Source: Raphanus sativus
Lineage: Eukaryota > Streptophyta > Magnoliopsida > Brassicales > Brassicaceae
NCBI RefSeq assembly: GCF_000801105.2
Contig: NC_079515.1
Coordinates: 39,875,920 to 39,939,919 of the forward strand
Length of the DNA stretch: 64,000 nt
Direction of reading: 5' to 3'
Shown piece after piece: positions 11,270 to 23,399 of the stretch. The number at the start of each line of letters is the position of its first letter. The stretch's first letter is position 1. The notes beneath the pieces are model-generated. The model was not told where the DNA came from. It saw nothing but the letters and a program-made list of their open reading frames with translations, and did no database searches. A program made the translations under genes and the position numbers.

Positions 11270-12134
11270 GCTCTTTGGAACAATGTTAATTTTACTGACA
11301 GTCAAGTGAAAATTAGTTAGTTACAAAGTTCCCAAATTTGTTTTGCAATATAAGAAAGAGTTGCTTAAAACAAAAATCCAAAGTAGAAAAGTGGAAATGT
11401 GGATTTTTGTCCGTTGTATTTAGCTTTTTCACTGTTTAAATTTGAATTCAAAATTTTGCAGGTAGTCTGGGACCATGTCTGTTTTTTTCCCGTTGATAGA
11501 TAAAAAAGGCACACACTTTATGAGATAAAGTAAGTAGTCCGTAATATAAAAGATATTATCATTTTTTCTTCTAAAGTATTATATTTTCATTTAAGATTAC
11601 ACGTTAATGTTTTCAATAGTTTTCTTCTCTTAGACATGTTTATTTATATTTCGCTTATATTAACAGAAGATTAATTTTTTTGAATCCAACACCAAATTTC
11701 TATAAGAATTCTAAAGTGAAATCTTCTTCCTTATCCGTATATATATAATAATAAAAAAAAAAGAAATTATCCATTGGAAGTGGGACTACTGACTTACACT
11801 TGGGCTACTAAACTCAAGTGACCTTTGGTTAAAAGGTTGCTGGAGACATTAGACATTCTCCAGATTGTCCCTAATGTCGTGCTGTTATGAACTAAGAGAT
11901 TGAGATTTTGGTTCCTTTTGCAAGTTTGAAGAACGAAACACCAATTTAGAATTCTTTAAAGAAAAAACAAAGAACAAAATCCTTAAGAATACAAATAAAC
12001 TCTATATGACTTTGTGAGGAATAATATCCTCCTCTCGAGTCACTTTTTTTTTTTTTTAAATTTGTATCTCTCTACAAATACAATGGCTGAAAGAGTTTTG
12101 AAGCCAAAATGAGAGCCACCATTCCTTGGATCAT
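11270..12134 (-). promoter_or_regulatory. Promoter of the TPX2-family gene and SERGT1 3' region
   Basis: This AT-rich spacer must hold the promoter of the minus-strand TPX2-family gene and the 3' UTR of the minus-strand SERGT1 gene. No clear extra gene or repeat is seen. Confidence 0.45.
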
Positions 12135-15100
12135 TCATTCAAAACCCGTCTTGGAGTAGGAAGTAGTTCGTCTCTTGTTTCTGTAACCTTTACCTCTGGC
12201 CCTGACTTTACGAGTGGAGCAGACCCATAGCATCACTACCATGAACCCTACTCCAGATATCACCCACACAACGATCACCCACATCTTCAACCTGCTGAAT
12301 CTCCCCCCTTCAGACGTGGTGGTGTCCTCATCGCTTCCTTTGTTGGCTTGTTTTGTTTCAAGTTTACCCACTTTCCTGGAACCAAAGGAGATACTCTCAG
12401 TTGACTCAGACTCAGATCCAGGTTCAGGGCAATTCCTTGTCTTGTGATGCAGCAACAGAGCTTCGTTTAGCTTCTGTCCACATTCAATACTGAGCAGGTC
12501 TCTTTGCCGTAGATCATTGTCTGTTTCGTGAACCTCGGAAGGAGTAGGCGGGTCCGGGAACTTAGACCAGCACTTGTTGATCATATCGGTGTTTCTCCAA
12601 TTGGCCTTGTCGAAGCTCCAGTTCCCTACTCTGAACTCAAGTCCGTAATGGAAAACTCGATAGTCAACACCCGGTTCAGGAACGTAACCAGGGTATATCA
12701 ATATCTCTTTCTTTATGATATGCCTCAAATTCAGCTGCAAATTTATATGTAAAAAGTAAGTATTTTATTTGAGAGAGAGAGAGTCTCTCTGGCATTACTA
12801 CTATTTTGAATTAAAAGGGGGGGTTTGTACCTCAGCAGCACCGAAGGAATAACCGTACATTTCGCTGATCCAACCGGATTCATAAATATCCCCGGTTAAC
12901 TCCTTTCCGTAGTGTTCTTTGTCTGCTCGAACCTCCTGCGTTTTCAGCAACCAGTACATTGCAAATTTCCTCAGGTCCTCTATGTGCATTATTATCACTC
13001 CTCCTACTTTATCACATGCCTCCGGGTTCCGCGTGTGAAGTTTTGCTAGCTCGTTGTCACATCCTATTAGATAGCTACAAACAAAAACAAAAACAAAAAC
13101 AGGATTTTATGCTTATCTTCTTCTAAAGCGATAAAAAAAAGAGATGCATATTTATTTACTCATAAGGAGTTGAAACTGGACGTCCCCGAGCTGCCTTAAA
13201 TTCCCAAGGAGTGATGGGTCCTCTTAGGATCATGTCAGCATCGAGAATTACTATGTACTCTGCATCTATATTCGTGTGATGAAGCCAATGAACAACTGCT
13301 GCCGGTTTGTTTATTGCCGGGTACCTGTTTCAGTCCAAATATCAGAGACCAAGATCCAAGTTATAATAACCTTCAAACCCCCCCCTGATATTAAAACTTA
13401 CCAATCCCCTGTGAGAGGATGTCTGCTCATCGAAGGAACATAATGCGTCGGGGCCAAGTCATGACCTTTATACTTTTTAAGATCTTCATCTGTGCAACTC
13501 AGAAGCCGAGTGATATTTCCAGGCTGACCGCTTAACCTGAAACTGTGCATGAACCCAACTGTTTGCCAGTCGAAATAAGTTGTGCATTCTGTGGAAAACA
13601 GTGTGTGGATCTTTGGATAAGGTCCTTTGAATTCATGGACGGGAAGAGGCTGGTGTTGGTCTGGCAAGAGATGTACACTTCCCGGTGCAAGCAGCTTGGG
13701 CTTTGTTAACTCCATGAAAGTTTTGCTCTTGAGAAAGCTCAAGTATTTAGACCACTTTGGTTTGGGACACCCGTTTTCAGCGTGACGCAGTATGAGTCCC
13801 TCGTTCAATGTATTCATACATTCTAGACTCAAGAGTAAACCTCTTCGCTTGTACTCATCAGGTTCCATCATTTTCACCTATATTAATGGAAAAAAGTGTT
13901 TTCTCAGTAGTTACTTATATCCATCAGTTGAAGTGGAGTTGGTAGTACTTAAATTAGCGGGTAGGTACCTCTCTTGGGTAAGGAGGCTCGGGGAAGAGAC
14001 GGTTGCAGTCATAGACAATATTGTCTTGGTGGTGATCAAGTTTAGTGAAAGACCAGTTTGTACCGATGGAAAAAGGCAAACCGTAGTGCATGAGAATAGG
14101 CTCAACACCTTCTCGTGGAACATACCCTGGATATATCATCAAGTCGTCGTTTATTTTGTGCTTTAGTCCTGCCTGTCGATCATTTTTTGTTGTTGTTAAT
14201 AATGGAAATCAAAACAAATATAAAAGAGAGCAAGAGCAAAAAGAGAGAAGGAGAATTTACTTCAGCGGCACCGAAGGAGTAACCATACATCTCACTGATC
14301 CAACCTTTGCCGTAAACATCACCGGTAAGGTTGGTGGACCAGTGAGCAGTATCTTGGCGAACATCTTCAGTCTTGGAAAGCCAAAGAGGGGCAAGGACGC
14401 GAAGATCATCCATGTGCATAGCGAGAAGACCCCCAACTTTGTCACAGAGTTCAGGATGCTTTGTGTGCAATCGGACAAGCATGTTATCGCAGCCGACCAA
14501 GTAGCTGTTTTTTTTTTTTATTGTAAAGAGGTGTGTGAGAAAAGCAATGAAAGTAGTAACAAAGATCATTCATAATCAAGGTAAGAAGGGTACCGTACCC
14601 GTAGTGGGCAGCAAAGGGTCGACCCCTTTCAGCACCAAGTTCCCAAGGGATGATAGGACCTCTGATGATCTGGTCAGCATCCAGAATAACCACCCAATCC
14701 ACATTCTTTGCATCTTCACTGTGTTGAAGCCAGTGAAGAACTCCTACCGGTTTGTTAATTGCTGGGTACCTTATTTTAACCCAAAAAAAAAGAAGGATTT
14801 AAAACCTGAATACATATAACTTGGATCAAGCAAAAATCGAAACAAAGACATGCAATTTTGGGGGTTCTGTCTCTCACACCTAACTAACAAAGTAAGAGAA
14901 TGACTTAGAGAGTTTGTGTATTCTATATTTTACCAGTCACCGGTCTTAGGGTGCCTGCTCCAAGAGGGGACGCGGAAAGTGGGAGCTAGATCCATGCCTC
15001 TGTAATTCTTCATCTCCTCATCGGTACAGCTCAATAACCGGGTAATCGGACCGGGTTGTCGTGATTTCTTGAAGCTGTGCATCAGACCAACCGTCTGCCA

Positions 15101-15235
15101 GTCGAAGTAGTTTTGGCACTCCACCGAGAACAGCGTATGGATCCGATACGGCGCCCTTTGACCCCATTCATCCGCCTCCCCTATACCCAACGTGACAGCT
15201 GCCACAATCATCACCGTGATCAAACCCAACCGCAT
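12135..15235 (-). CDS. SERGT1: Peptidyl-serine alpha-galactosyltransferase
   Basis: Eight minus-strand exons in coding order: 15235-14934, 14769-14599, 14504-14261, 14172-13969, 13877-13402, 13324-13160, 13074-12831, 12734-12135. All phases agree and give 801 residues, very close to Arabidopsis At3g01720 as I recall it. The enzyme adds one alpha-galactose to serines of extensins in the ER/Golgi. It has a signal peptide, two internally repeated glycosyltransferase halves (each with IHTLFS-ECxxYFDWQTVG, then SRHPxTGDWYPAINKP, then a VILDADxIxRGPI segment with DAD as the likely metal-binding motif), and a C-terminal membrane span (about residues 750-772) before a basic tail. One extra residue sits in SIGTNWSF relative to my memory of Arabidopsis. 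The duplicated halves share intron positions, supporting an old internal duplication. Confidence 0.93.
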
Positions 15236-16216
15236 CTTGGAAGGAGGAAATGGAACAGAGAGAGACCGAAAAAAAGTCAATGCATGGAGAAAGAGGATCC
15301 TTTGTCCTTGTAATAAACAACAAGACAACAGGTGGAACTTATGATTAGGTAGTAGTAGTGGTCACCACGACGAACTGCCTACTCTCAATATTTTTCTTTC
15401 TCAAATTCAGACATCTTTCGAATTATCAAAAGACTCTTATTTTTTTTAAAAAAATTACGTTTTTTATTTTTTGCGTAATTGGGGAGTAAGGACGACTCTA
15501 AATCGACGAAATCTGGCTCCGGCGAGACGTGTGCTAGTGGCCCTCTCACGTACTTCCAAACACACGGCGAGTTGCCAGCGTTTGCTTTCTTTTTTTTTTT
15601 CTCCTAATTAAGTTATCCGATTAATTTATTTAATTACTTCCAAATCTGCGTTTATTCTGGTGTACATTCAGGCATCTATATTGACTTGTCTATACAAGGC
15701 CATTTCTTTTTTCCTTATTAAAATTCATCTACATGCTATATTTAGTATTAATATATTCACTCTCATTGTTTTATGCAACTCTTTTAAAGTTATAGAAAAC
15801 CTATTTATTTTATATATGTGTGTGTGTATATATCAGTTCATTGATTATCAGTTTTTTTATCGGAAACTTATAACCTGTGATATTTTTCAATGATTTTTTT
15901 TGTTCTGCTTTTCTAAACAATTTTTATCTTGTCTTTAGTGGGGGAAATAATTGTTTGTTTACATACTTTTGTTCTTATCAGAATCATCATTTTGGTCTGT
16001 TATATATTCTTTTATTGGTGTGATTACATGGAGGAGACCAAGTTATGTTGCCTCAAGCCACTAACGAACACGAATCTGACTCATTCTCCCTCAGTAAACT
16101 ATTTTGCCAATTGAGTGTATATTATATATTCTCTCTTCCGATTTGGCTTTTTATCATTTTAACTAACTAACAAACAAACAAAAAAAAAAAGAGAGAAAGG
16201 ATCAAATATTGCAGCG
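15236..16216. promoter_or_regulatory. Divergent intergenic region, SERGT1 (-) and small secreted protein (+)
   Basis: An AT-rich head-to-head region of about 980 bp that must contain both promoters. It holds a CACGTA core near 15548 and a TG/TA dinucleotide stretch at about 15816-15832. No other gene is seen. Confidence 0.45.
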
Positions 16217-16498
16217 ATGAGGTCTTTGGTCTCCTTCACCTTAATGATTTGTGTTCTCGTCTTGGCCATGTTGATTATGGCTGCTGATTGTTCATATGGT
16301 AAAGGAGGAAAAAAACGTGTTCCTCCAGCAATGGCTCCTTCACCATCACCGAGTAGTGATGGTGGTCACTTTGGTGGAACCAACAAAACTCGTCCAATAT
16401 CACCTCCACCTCCAAACGCAGCCACTTTCACCGTTTGCCCACAGCTAATCTCCGCAACAGTAGCGACTACTGTTACTGTCTTGGTTCTCATCTTGTAA
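16217..16498 (+). CDS. Small secreted, probably GPI-anchored, proline-rich protein
   Basis: An intronless frame of 93 residues. The N-terminus (MRSLVSFTLMICVLVLAMLIMAADCSYG) is a clear signal peptide. The mature part is short and rich in Pro/Ser (APSPSPSS, ISPPPP), with one N-glycosylation site (NKT). It ends in a hydrophobic stretch (SATVATTVTVLVLIL) with no charged residue after it, as in GPI-anchored proteins. It resembles arabinogalactan-peptide-like wall proteins, but I do not recognise a named gene. Its position is that of At3g01730, which is uncharacterised. Synteny and the clean plan support a real gene; function is unknown. Confidence 0.65.
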   Translation: MRSLVSFTLMICVLVLAMLIMAADCSYGKGGKKRVPPAMAPSPSPSSDGGHFGGTNKTRPISPPPPNAATFTVCPQLISATVATTVTVLVLIL

Positions 16499-16989
16499 CT
16501 GAACTATATATGTATCTCCTTTCACTCGACATTGGTTCTCTAGCTTCTTTTCTTTGATGAATTTGTTTTCATTCGTCGTTACTGTGATCGTGGGATCTAC
16601 ACCAAGTTTCAAACTTCTCTGTTGTTGTTCGCAAACCAAAACTAATACTATTTATCATCAAATAAATGTTGTTGTAACTAATAAACAAAAACTTCTATAT
16701 ATATACTATTGTCAAATAAATTGGGTTTTTTTGGGTATGAAAAATAAACCAAAACGATTATAAGTTTTGCGATTTTGTTGTTTCCCGTACTTTGATCTTC
16801 ATATTTTATTTCTATATAACAAAGAATCTTGAAATTTTTACCAAAAATTAAATAAAAAAAATCTTGAATTGCCAGTACATAGAGACTCACAAAATATTTG
16901 CATGTACCGATGGGTTTATGATATAGTGTAATGGACTGGGAGCTGTTAGCTAGCTAACTCGTAACTACTTTGTCTTTTTCTCTAAAATC

Positions 16990-17160
16990 GGCCCAACCCT
17001 AGAAATTTTCTGGCCGGCTCAAAAGTGTCTTTTTCTCTTAAATATTTTTGGTGTTCGGCCCAACCTTAGAAACTGTCGGGCCGGCTCAAAAATATATATT
17101 TCTCTTAAATGTATTTTGGTGTTTGGCCCAGCCCTAGAAACTTTCGGGCCGGCTCAAAAG
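16990..17160. promoter_or_regulatory. Triplicated promoter cassette with site II and telo-box-like motifs upstream of mL54
   Basis: A unit of about 67-68 bp is present two and a half times. GGCCCA occurs at 16990-16995, 17057-17062 and 17125-17130. Each is followed by a telo-box-like motif (AACCCTAGAAA, AACCTTAGAAA, GCCCTAGAAA), then by a (T/G)GGCCGGCTCAAAA block and a CTCTTAAAT spacer. Site II (TGGGCC/GGCCCA) plus telo box (AAACCCTAA) is the classic promoter pairing of plant ribosomal and mitochondrial-protein genes. Here it has been multiplied in tandem about 250 bp before a mitochondrial ribosomal protein gene. Confidence 0.85.
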
Positions 17161-17412
17161 GAAAAGCGTTGTTGGTTGGTTGGCTGATTGCGTTTCCTCG
17201 CTCTCTCCCTCCTCTCAGCCGCGTTCACTCTCTGAAACTCCCAAGTAAGTTGTTCCATTTCCTACCTTCACCAATGCTTACGTTGATCCATTTGATAGAT
17301 AAAACCTTTTGTTTCTCGTCGATCCAGTGGTTGATGAAACCTTATGTTTAAGATTTGAATCGTAAATCGTTACTTGCATAAACCCTAATTTATTGTCTAA
17401 TAAACAGGAGAA

Positions 17413-17790
17413 ATGAATTACCGTATCGGATTGATAACGGGTGGATCCAAGTATGTGGTGCGGAGAACGTTGGCAGCAGCGGCTGGTAAAGCGAAGAAAG
17501 GTGGGAAAGGAGGAGGCAGCGATGCTCCTAAAGGCTCGTCTCTGAGCAAAGAGATCAAATCCACTACCGTTGTTGGTGCTAACACTCTCAAAGACGGTTC
17601 TGATCCCAAGATCCTTCCAGACTCTGACTACCCTGATTGGCTCTGGCGTCTTCTCCATATTCGACCTGCCCTTAGTGAGCTCAGGAGGAAGAACGTCGAG
17701 ACTCTTCCCTACGATGACCTCAAACGTTTTGTCAAGCTTGACACCCGTTCCAAAATCAAGGAGAACAACTCCATCAAGGCCAAGAACTAA
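17413..17790 (+). CDS. Mitochondrial large-subunit ribosomal protein mL54 (L37 family)
   Basis: One coding exon of 125 residues. The basic, Ala/Gly/Lys-rich N-terminus fits a mitochondrial targeting sequence. The conserved core is in the second half (DSDYPDWLWRLL, then LRRKNVETLPYDDLKRFVKLDTRSKIKENNS), the signature of the mL54/MRP-L37 family, a structural protein of the mitochondrial ribosome. A 5'-UTR intron is likely: donor CCCAA|GTAAGT near 17245 and acceptor AAACAG ending at 17408, so the ATG lies just inside the second exon. Position and length fit At3g01740. The tandem GGCCCA/telo-box cassette upstream suggests co-regulation with other translation genes. Confidence 0.88.
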   Translation: MNYRIGLITGGSKYVVRRTLAAAAGKAKKGGKGGGSDAPKGSSLSKEIKSTTVVGANTLKDGSDPKILPDSDYPDWLWRLLHIRPALSELRRKNVETLPYDDLKRFVKLDTRSKIKENNSIKAKN

Positions 17791-19852
17791 GAGAGATTCC
17801 TTCCTTTGCCCTTCTTTGATTTTGCTTAATCTTCTTTGAATGTAGTTGAGATTATTTATCATCATCCTGCTCTTACTTCCAGTTATGTTACATTATCTGA
17901 GAGTCTATAAGTTTTCTTCTTAGTAGACCCAATAAGAATTGCTGTTTCATCTCTGCATTTCAGAACTCTTTGGCTATTATTGCTTTTTCTTTTAGACCAA
18001 ATGATATGTTCAACAAATGTAACACTAGCTACCTTTTGTTAATTTTCTTACGGACAGAGTTGGATGGTTCTTAAAGATGCTACTGTACTGGTGTGTACCT
18101 CTTCAGTTTTAGCTATCAAATGTACTATTTACTGTCTTAGCATTTCATGGAGCCCTGTAGTATTATTGATATTGCTTCATCACTCTTCTCTAGGTGGGTG
18201 GATACCAACTCTTGCTGTCTGTCTCCATCTTGTGTGTGGGGTTCAATATCTTCAAAAGAAAGTTAAAACATCATTCACTTTCTCCCTTTTGCTCTTCCAT
18301 TATTGCTTTACTTGTCCTCCTCTGACTTGCAATCTCATCTTGTTTTGTGTTTAATTACTTCTATGATTGCTTTCTTGTCGCCTGGTGATTGAACCTGAAA
18401 CCAAGCCCAACCATCCTCTGCCTTTAACCTTATATGAACAGTTCGGTTGAGCTTCCATTTTGAACCCGGTTTTGTCCAATGTCTTGTTTAGTCGATTTGC
18501 TATGATATTGCTGGTATGTGACAAGTAGCTACTTATTGTTTTTTATGGCTATATCCCCATGCCCATAAAAGTTAAAAACAGTTTGAAATCGAGTCACCAC
18601 TCAATCACTCATCACATGCTTTTATGTATAACAAAAAGTAAAGCTAACTTTCTTTTCTTCTCACATGCCTATTTTCTTCTTGTGACACCGTAACCATATC
18701 TTGCTTTGTTTGATATATCTTCATGTTCCTTCCATTTGTTTTCTTACTTTTATGCTAACTTAATCGACCATGTTTATGTTCTGTAATTAAAAAAATCTGT
18801 ATGGTTATCGGCAAAATGATCAAGCATTCTAAATTGCTTACTGGTCATAATTTGCCCTTCCCGTGTACTAATATGAGATTATTGGGTGTAGTTGGCCACC
18901 CGAATCACATTAATCACTGACGTCGGCCTATATTCCTCTTTTTAAAATGTTATTTAAAAGCTACCATCTTTTGTCGTCTAATTACTTTATTCCATCTAAA
19001 ATTTAGGCGTATCACATGGTATCTGATCTCTAGTTGTTTTATTTTACTTGCATATGCACGAATGTCTTTAAATGAAATGAGCTAGATTTTTTTTTCTTGT
19101 TCTAAAAAGAAGTAAATATTGGCATTTAATGTTTTCGTTGGGGTAATTCAATTTCAAATAGTGCATCACTACCAACGGGTATATGAATTTTCTAACAACT
19201 GAGATCCTAGACTGAGTAACGAATATTGGGATCTGTTGGTCTTTGAATTGCGTCATTCAATTTGTTTGATATCGAATTAAACACTCCCATGATTCAAGCT
19301 GATTTGGATAATTCACTAACTCAACACTCGTAGGGAAAAGTAATTTAACTTTTTGATACAGTCTAAACTTTTCTTTGCACATTATTATCATATTCCCTTG
19401 GTAGGAAAGAAGACCCGGTGTCTCTCTCTATCATTACAGTAACACTCCCTTTTTCACTTTCAAGAGTTTAGGCATCTCTCACCACCACTATTGTATTTGT
19501 TTATCACTTTCTTTTCTCTCCATTATTATATTTCTGTTAATTTTTGTGTCGGTATTATTCTGTCAAATGAAAATTTATTCCTTGATATTTGGTTAATAAG
19601 TGGTGTAGTGAAGACACCAGATTACCCCCAGGTTCGGTTACGGGAAGTCTTGCGGTTATATAATATAGAGGCAAGTAAACATGATCATTTTCATTTTCAT
19701 TAGTTGAAAAATAGTTTCAAAACATAATCTCCTCAGGTCACCTTCCCTGACCAAGTCCTTTGCTTCTTGTCGTCTCTCTTCCTTGCTCGCCAAGAAATAT
19801 CTTATCTCTTCTTTCAGTTTTCCAGAACACAACTCTCAAGTCAACCGTTGCT
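17791..19852. other. Long intergenic spacer, mL54 to ankyrin gene
   Basis: About 2 kb of AT-rich DNA. The first part is the mL54 3' UTR. An open frame at 18064-18354 is low in coding character and matches nothing I know. The last 200-400 bp should contain the ankyrin-gene promoter. No transposon ends or RNA genes were recognised. Confidence 0.45.
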
Positions 19853-21902
19853 ATGACTCCGACCTACTTCCCTCTGAGGTGGGAGAGCACCGGGGATCAG
19901 TGGTGGTACGCTACTCCAATTGATTACGCTGCAGCCAACTGCCAGTACGAGTTAGTCCGTGAGCTTCTCCGAATCGACTCCAATAACCTCATCAATATCA
20001 CTTCCCTCCGCAGAATTCGCCGCCTCGAGACCGTCTGGGACGACGAGTCCCATTTCCACGACGTCGCCGCCTGCAGGTCACGCGTCGCCAGAAAACTCCT
20101 CGCCTCCTGCGATGAAGAAGGTGGTTCCAAGGCCAACACTCTTATCCGGTCTGGGTACGCCGGCTGGCTGATGTACACGGCAGCCTCCGCAGGAGATCTA
20201 GGTTTCGTTCGCCATCTCCTCGAGAGGAATCCTCTTTTCGTGTTCGGCGAAGGAGAGTACGGCGTCACTGACATACTCTACGCCGCTGCCAGAAGCAAAA
20301 ACCACGACGTGTTCCGTCTGATTTACGATTTCGCGGTTAGTCCTAGGTTCGAAACCACCGGCTGTTTTGATCAGCAAAACAGCGATATTCCGGCGGCTTA
20401 CAAGAGGGAGATGAAGAACAGAGCGGTTCACTCTGCTTCTAGAGGAGGCAATCTTGTCATTCTCAGAGAACTTCTTAGTGATTGCTCTGCTGAAGATGTC
20501 TTATCCTTCCGAGACAAACAGGGCTCCACCATCCTCCACGCAGCCGCCGGAAAAGGAAAGACTCTGGTAACTAACTATCTCACTTTTTGTTTTACTAAAT
20601 TATGTAGAGAGAGCTATTAAACAGCATTTGGATGGATATCTGAACTTGGCGATGATGATGCAGGTGGTTAAAGAGCTTGTGGCTTCATACGGCCCTTTAA
20701 TAATAGACGCCATTGACAGCCAAGGCAACACTGCTTTGCACGTGGCAGCCTTCCGTGGCCACGCTGATCTCGTTGAGGCTCTGATCTCCGCCTCTCCATC
20801 TTTGATCTCCGCCAGAAACAACGCTGGTGACACTTTCCTTCACGCCGGCATCTCCGGTTTCCAGACTCCGGCGTTCGAGAGGCTTGACAAACACACGGAG
20901 CTCATGAACCTTCTCATCACATCCGCTGCCTCCAACTCCCCCTGCGATGTCGTCAACTATAGGAACAAGGAGGGACGTACGGCTCTTCACTTGGCAATCT
21001 CCCGAAATGTTCCTCTTGAGTTCGTTGAGATGCTCATGTCTGTGAAATCGATTGATATTAACATCAAGGATGCTTCTGGTATGACTCCGCTTGATCTCAT
21101 CAGACATAAGCCGCAGTCTCCCACGTCTGATCTCCTGTTCCGACGGTTGGTTTCAGCGGGAGGGATGTTCAGCTGTCGTGATCAAAGCATCACAAGTGTG
21201 GTCGCTTCTCAGTTGAAGGACAGAGGAAACTTTTACAGCCCAGGAGCTCGTTTTAGGACATCTGACGCTGAGTTATTCCTGAGCACCAGACTTGAAGATG
21301 TCCCTACTAGACACGTGAGATCCAGCTCCTGTTCCATTGAGATCTCTCAGCTAAACGTGACGGGTGAGAATAATCATCATCTCAAAAAATGTAGAAACGC
21401 TTCTGTTAACTCCACAACTGAGAGACTGAAGAGCGTTTTCCTGTGGCCACGAATCAAGAAACAACCTGGCGGCCATTCCAAAAACGATTCAGAGATCAGC
21501 ATCACGTCTGAGACGCAAGAAACTCATGTGCCTCTCCGACAGAGATTCTCAAAAAGCAGCAGCACTTCCTCTCCTGCTCTGCCTAATAATAGTAACAATA
21601 AAAGAACGTTATCGGTGAGAAGTAACCAGTCGAGTCCAAGAGCCAAGAAGAAACGGTTTGGTTCGGTGCGATCTCGTTCGAGCTCATTTTCGAAAATATC
21701 CATCCACTCTTCTTCCGCTTCTTCAACGTCAAGCATGGTTGATCTTAAGCAGAAGGGAGTGTTGATCGATACCAACATAGCCGGACCTTCTGAGCCGGTG
21801 GTGAAAAGTAAAAAGGTGAGGAGGAGATTGAAGAGCCATTACTTCTGCTTTGGTGCTTCAGCTTTGTCTGTGAAAACACCAGCTACTACTGTCTTGGTAT
21901 AA
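19853..21902 (+). CDS. Ankyrin-repeat protein (At3g01750-like)
   Basis: Two exons (19853-20566 and 20664-21902) in phase, 650 residues. I chose the ATG at 19853; an in-frame upstream start at 19760 is TTG and is rejected. Ankyrin repeats occupy roughly residues 20-370, with recognisable units such as TPIDYAAANCQYELVRELL, GSTILHAAAGKGKTLVVKELV, GNTALHVAAFRGHADLVEALI and GRTALHLAISRNVPLEFVEML. The C-terminal third is Ser/Arg/Lys-rich and of low complexity (FSKSSSTSSPA, RSRSSSFSKISIHSSSAS) and ends HYFCFGASALSVKTPATTVLV. No transmembrane PGG domain is seen, so it is not an ACD6-type membrane ankyrin protein. Synteny supports the At3g01750 family. The repeats imply protein-protein binding; function is not known. 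Confidence 0.87.
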
Positions 21903-22347
21903 CCTGGTTAGAGCAAACCCCGGTGAGACAACCAATGGATTTTATAAACCATAAGAAAGGATTTATGTATGCTTTGTTAAAAATTTATGTTTTGAAAACT
22001 TTTAGCACAAAATTGTCTTTCAAAAATATAACTTGATAGCGTCATTTAGTAATATATGGGTATGTTTGTTTTTAATGAGAGGGCACTAAGCAAACATTGC
22101 AATCATATAAAAATAAAAATTTGGATGATTAACAAACAAACGACGAAGACGACCGAGAGAAAAAAAAGCCTGCTAGCGACACTTGTGTAATCGAGCAGGG
22201 GCACAGGGTGTGAAATGGAAGAAAAGGGGAAGATAAACAGAAACGAGAGTATATTATTGTGTGGCATCCAGAAACAAGATCCACGCCTGCCGCCTATTAT
22301 ATAAAGACACGAATCACATTACTAAGTTGCTGGCTGAAGCTTTTCTT
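21903..22347. other. Convergent 3' spacer between the ankyrin gene and uL13m
   Basis: Tail-to-tail spacer containing both 3' UTRs; nothing else is recognised. Confidence 0.5.
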
Positions 22348-23399
22348 CTAGGCAGTAGTTAGTTGAGAGGGAGTCCTCTTCTTGCCTTTCTTAACCTCAG
22401 TTCCACCATTTTCTGCCAGCTCAGCCTTCTTCTGGGCACGGATCATAGCACGTCTAGCGCGGGGTCGCATCTCTCTCACGGTACGAGGAGGCATGACGAA
22501 AGGCTCGAGTGGCTTGTCCCCAAAAGGATGCTCATTGCCTTCAAAGATCCTCAGCTTCCGATCTCTGTCCTATATACCCACCCACCATGACCAAACAAAG
22601 AACTCAGTACCTTGTGGTTGTAATCAACAAATCCCAAAACTATGAGAGTAAAAAGTTGGGACTGACATCACGCAAGTTGTTAGTAGGAAGCATGCGCCAG
22701 ACAGCCTTACGGATGACCTCGGTGGGGTCTTTGGCCATCTGATCTTTGAGACTCCGTTCTTTCAGGTGTCCAACGTACCCAGTATGCCAGCGGTAGAACT
22801 TGTCGGTGAGCTTTCTACCGGTGATGCCGATATCGTTAGCATTGAGGACAATACAAATATCGCCATCATCGCGGTTAGGACAATAAGTAGGCTTATCTTT
22901 GGCTTGAAGGACAGTAGAGATCTGAGAGGCAAGTCTACCGAGAACCTAGAGGAGGAGGAGGAGGAGGAGGAGGAGGAGGAGTTGAGTTTGGTTAGAGTCA
23001 AGGCAGGCATTGTAAACGAACACAAAATAAAGAAAGAAAGAAAGAGAGGGGAGACCTGGCCTTTGGCATCAAAAACACGCCAACGAAGACCGTCGAGATT
23101 GATACGCTTGATACCTGCCACAGCTTTCTGGCAAAGAAAAAGAAGACATTATTCCATTTACTTAATTTCAAAGAAGAAGAAAAAAACTAGTTTTTGCGAG
23201 GAGCGAGCATACTTATGAGTAGCAACAAGTGAGATCATCATCGTTCCACATGAAATGGTTTTTATAAGGATAGGAAATGTAATTAGATGGAACAGTTTAA
23301 ATCTAAAAGAGTGGAGAAAAGGAATAAAATCGAAAATTTAAATACCTTAAGGTTGCCATTGAAAGAGGCAGCAGCAGCAGCAGCAGCTTGAGTGGCCAT
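22348..23399 (-). CDS. Mitochondrial ribosomal protein uL13m
   Basis: Four minus-strand exons in coding order: 23399-23346, 23127-23056, 22945-22667, 22569-22348, giving 208 residues with consistent phases. The bacterial L13 fold is clear: WRVFDAKGQVLGRLASQIST at the start of the domain, then GDICIVLNANDIGITGRKLTDKFYRWHTG and KAVWRMLPTNNLRDDRDRKLRIFEGNEHPF. The N-terminus has an Ala run coded by a (GCT)n tract, and the C-terminal extension is basic. uL13 is an early assembly protein of the large ribosomal subunit. The organelle is inferred from my memory of At3g01790 as the mitochondrial form. A (GGA)n tract at about 22950-22980 lies in intron 2 next to the exon-3 acceptor. The gene is head to head with ribosome recycling factor, 344 bp apart. 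Confidence 0.88.

Noticed and set aside
18064..18354. Open frame after mL54
   Set aside because: Low-complexity T-rich translation and no synteny support; probably 3' flank.
19760..19852. Upstream N-terminal extension of the ankyrin protein
   Set aside because: It depends on a TTG start; the first ATG at 19853 begins the family-like sequence.
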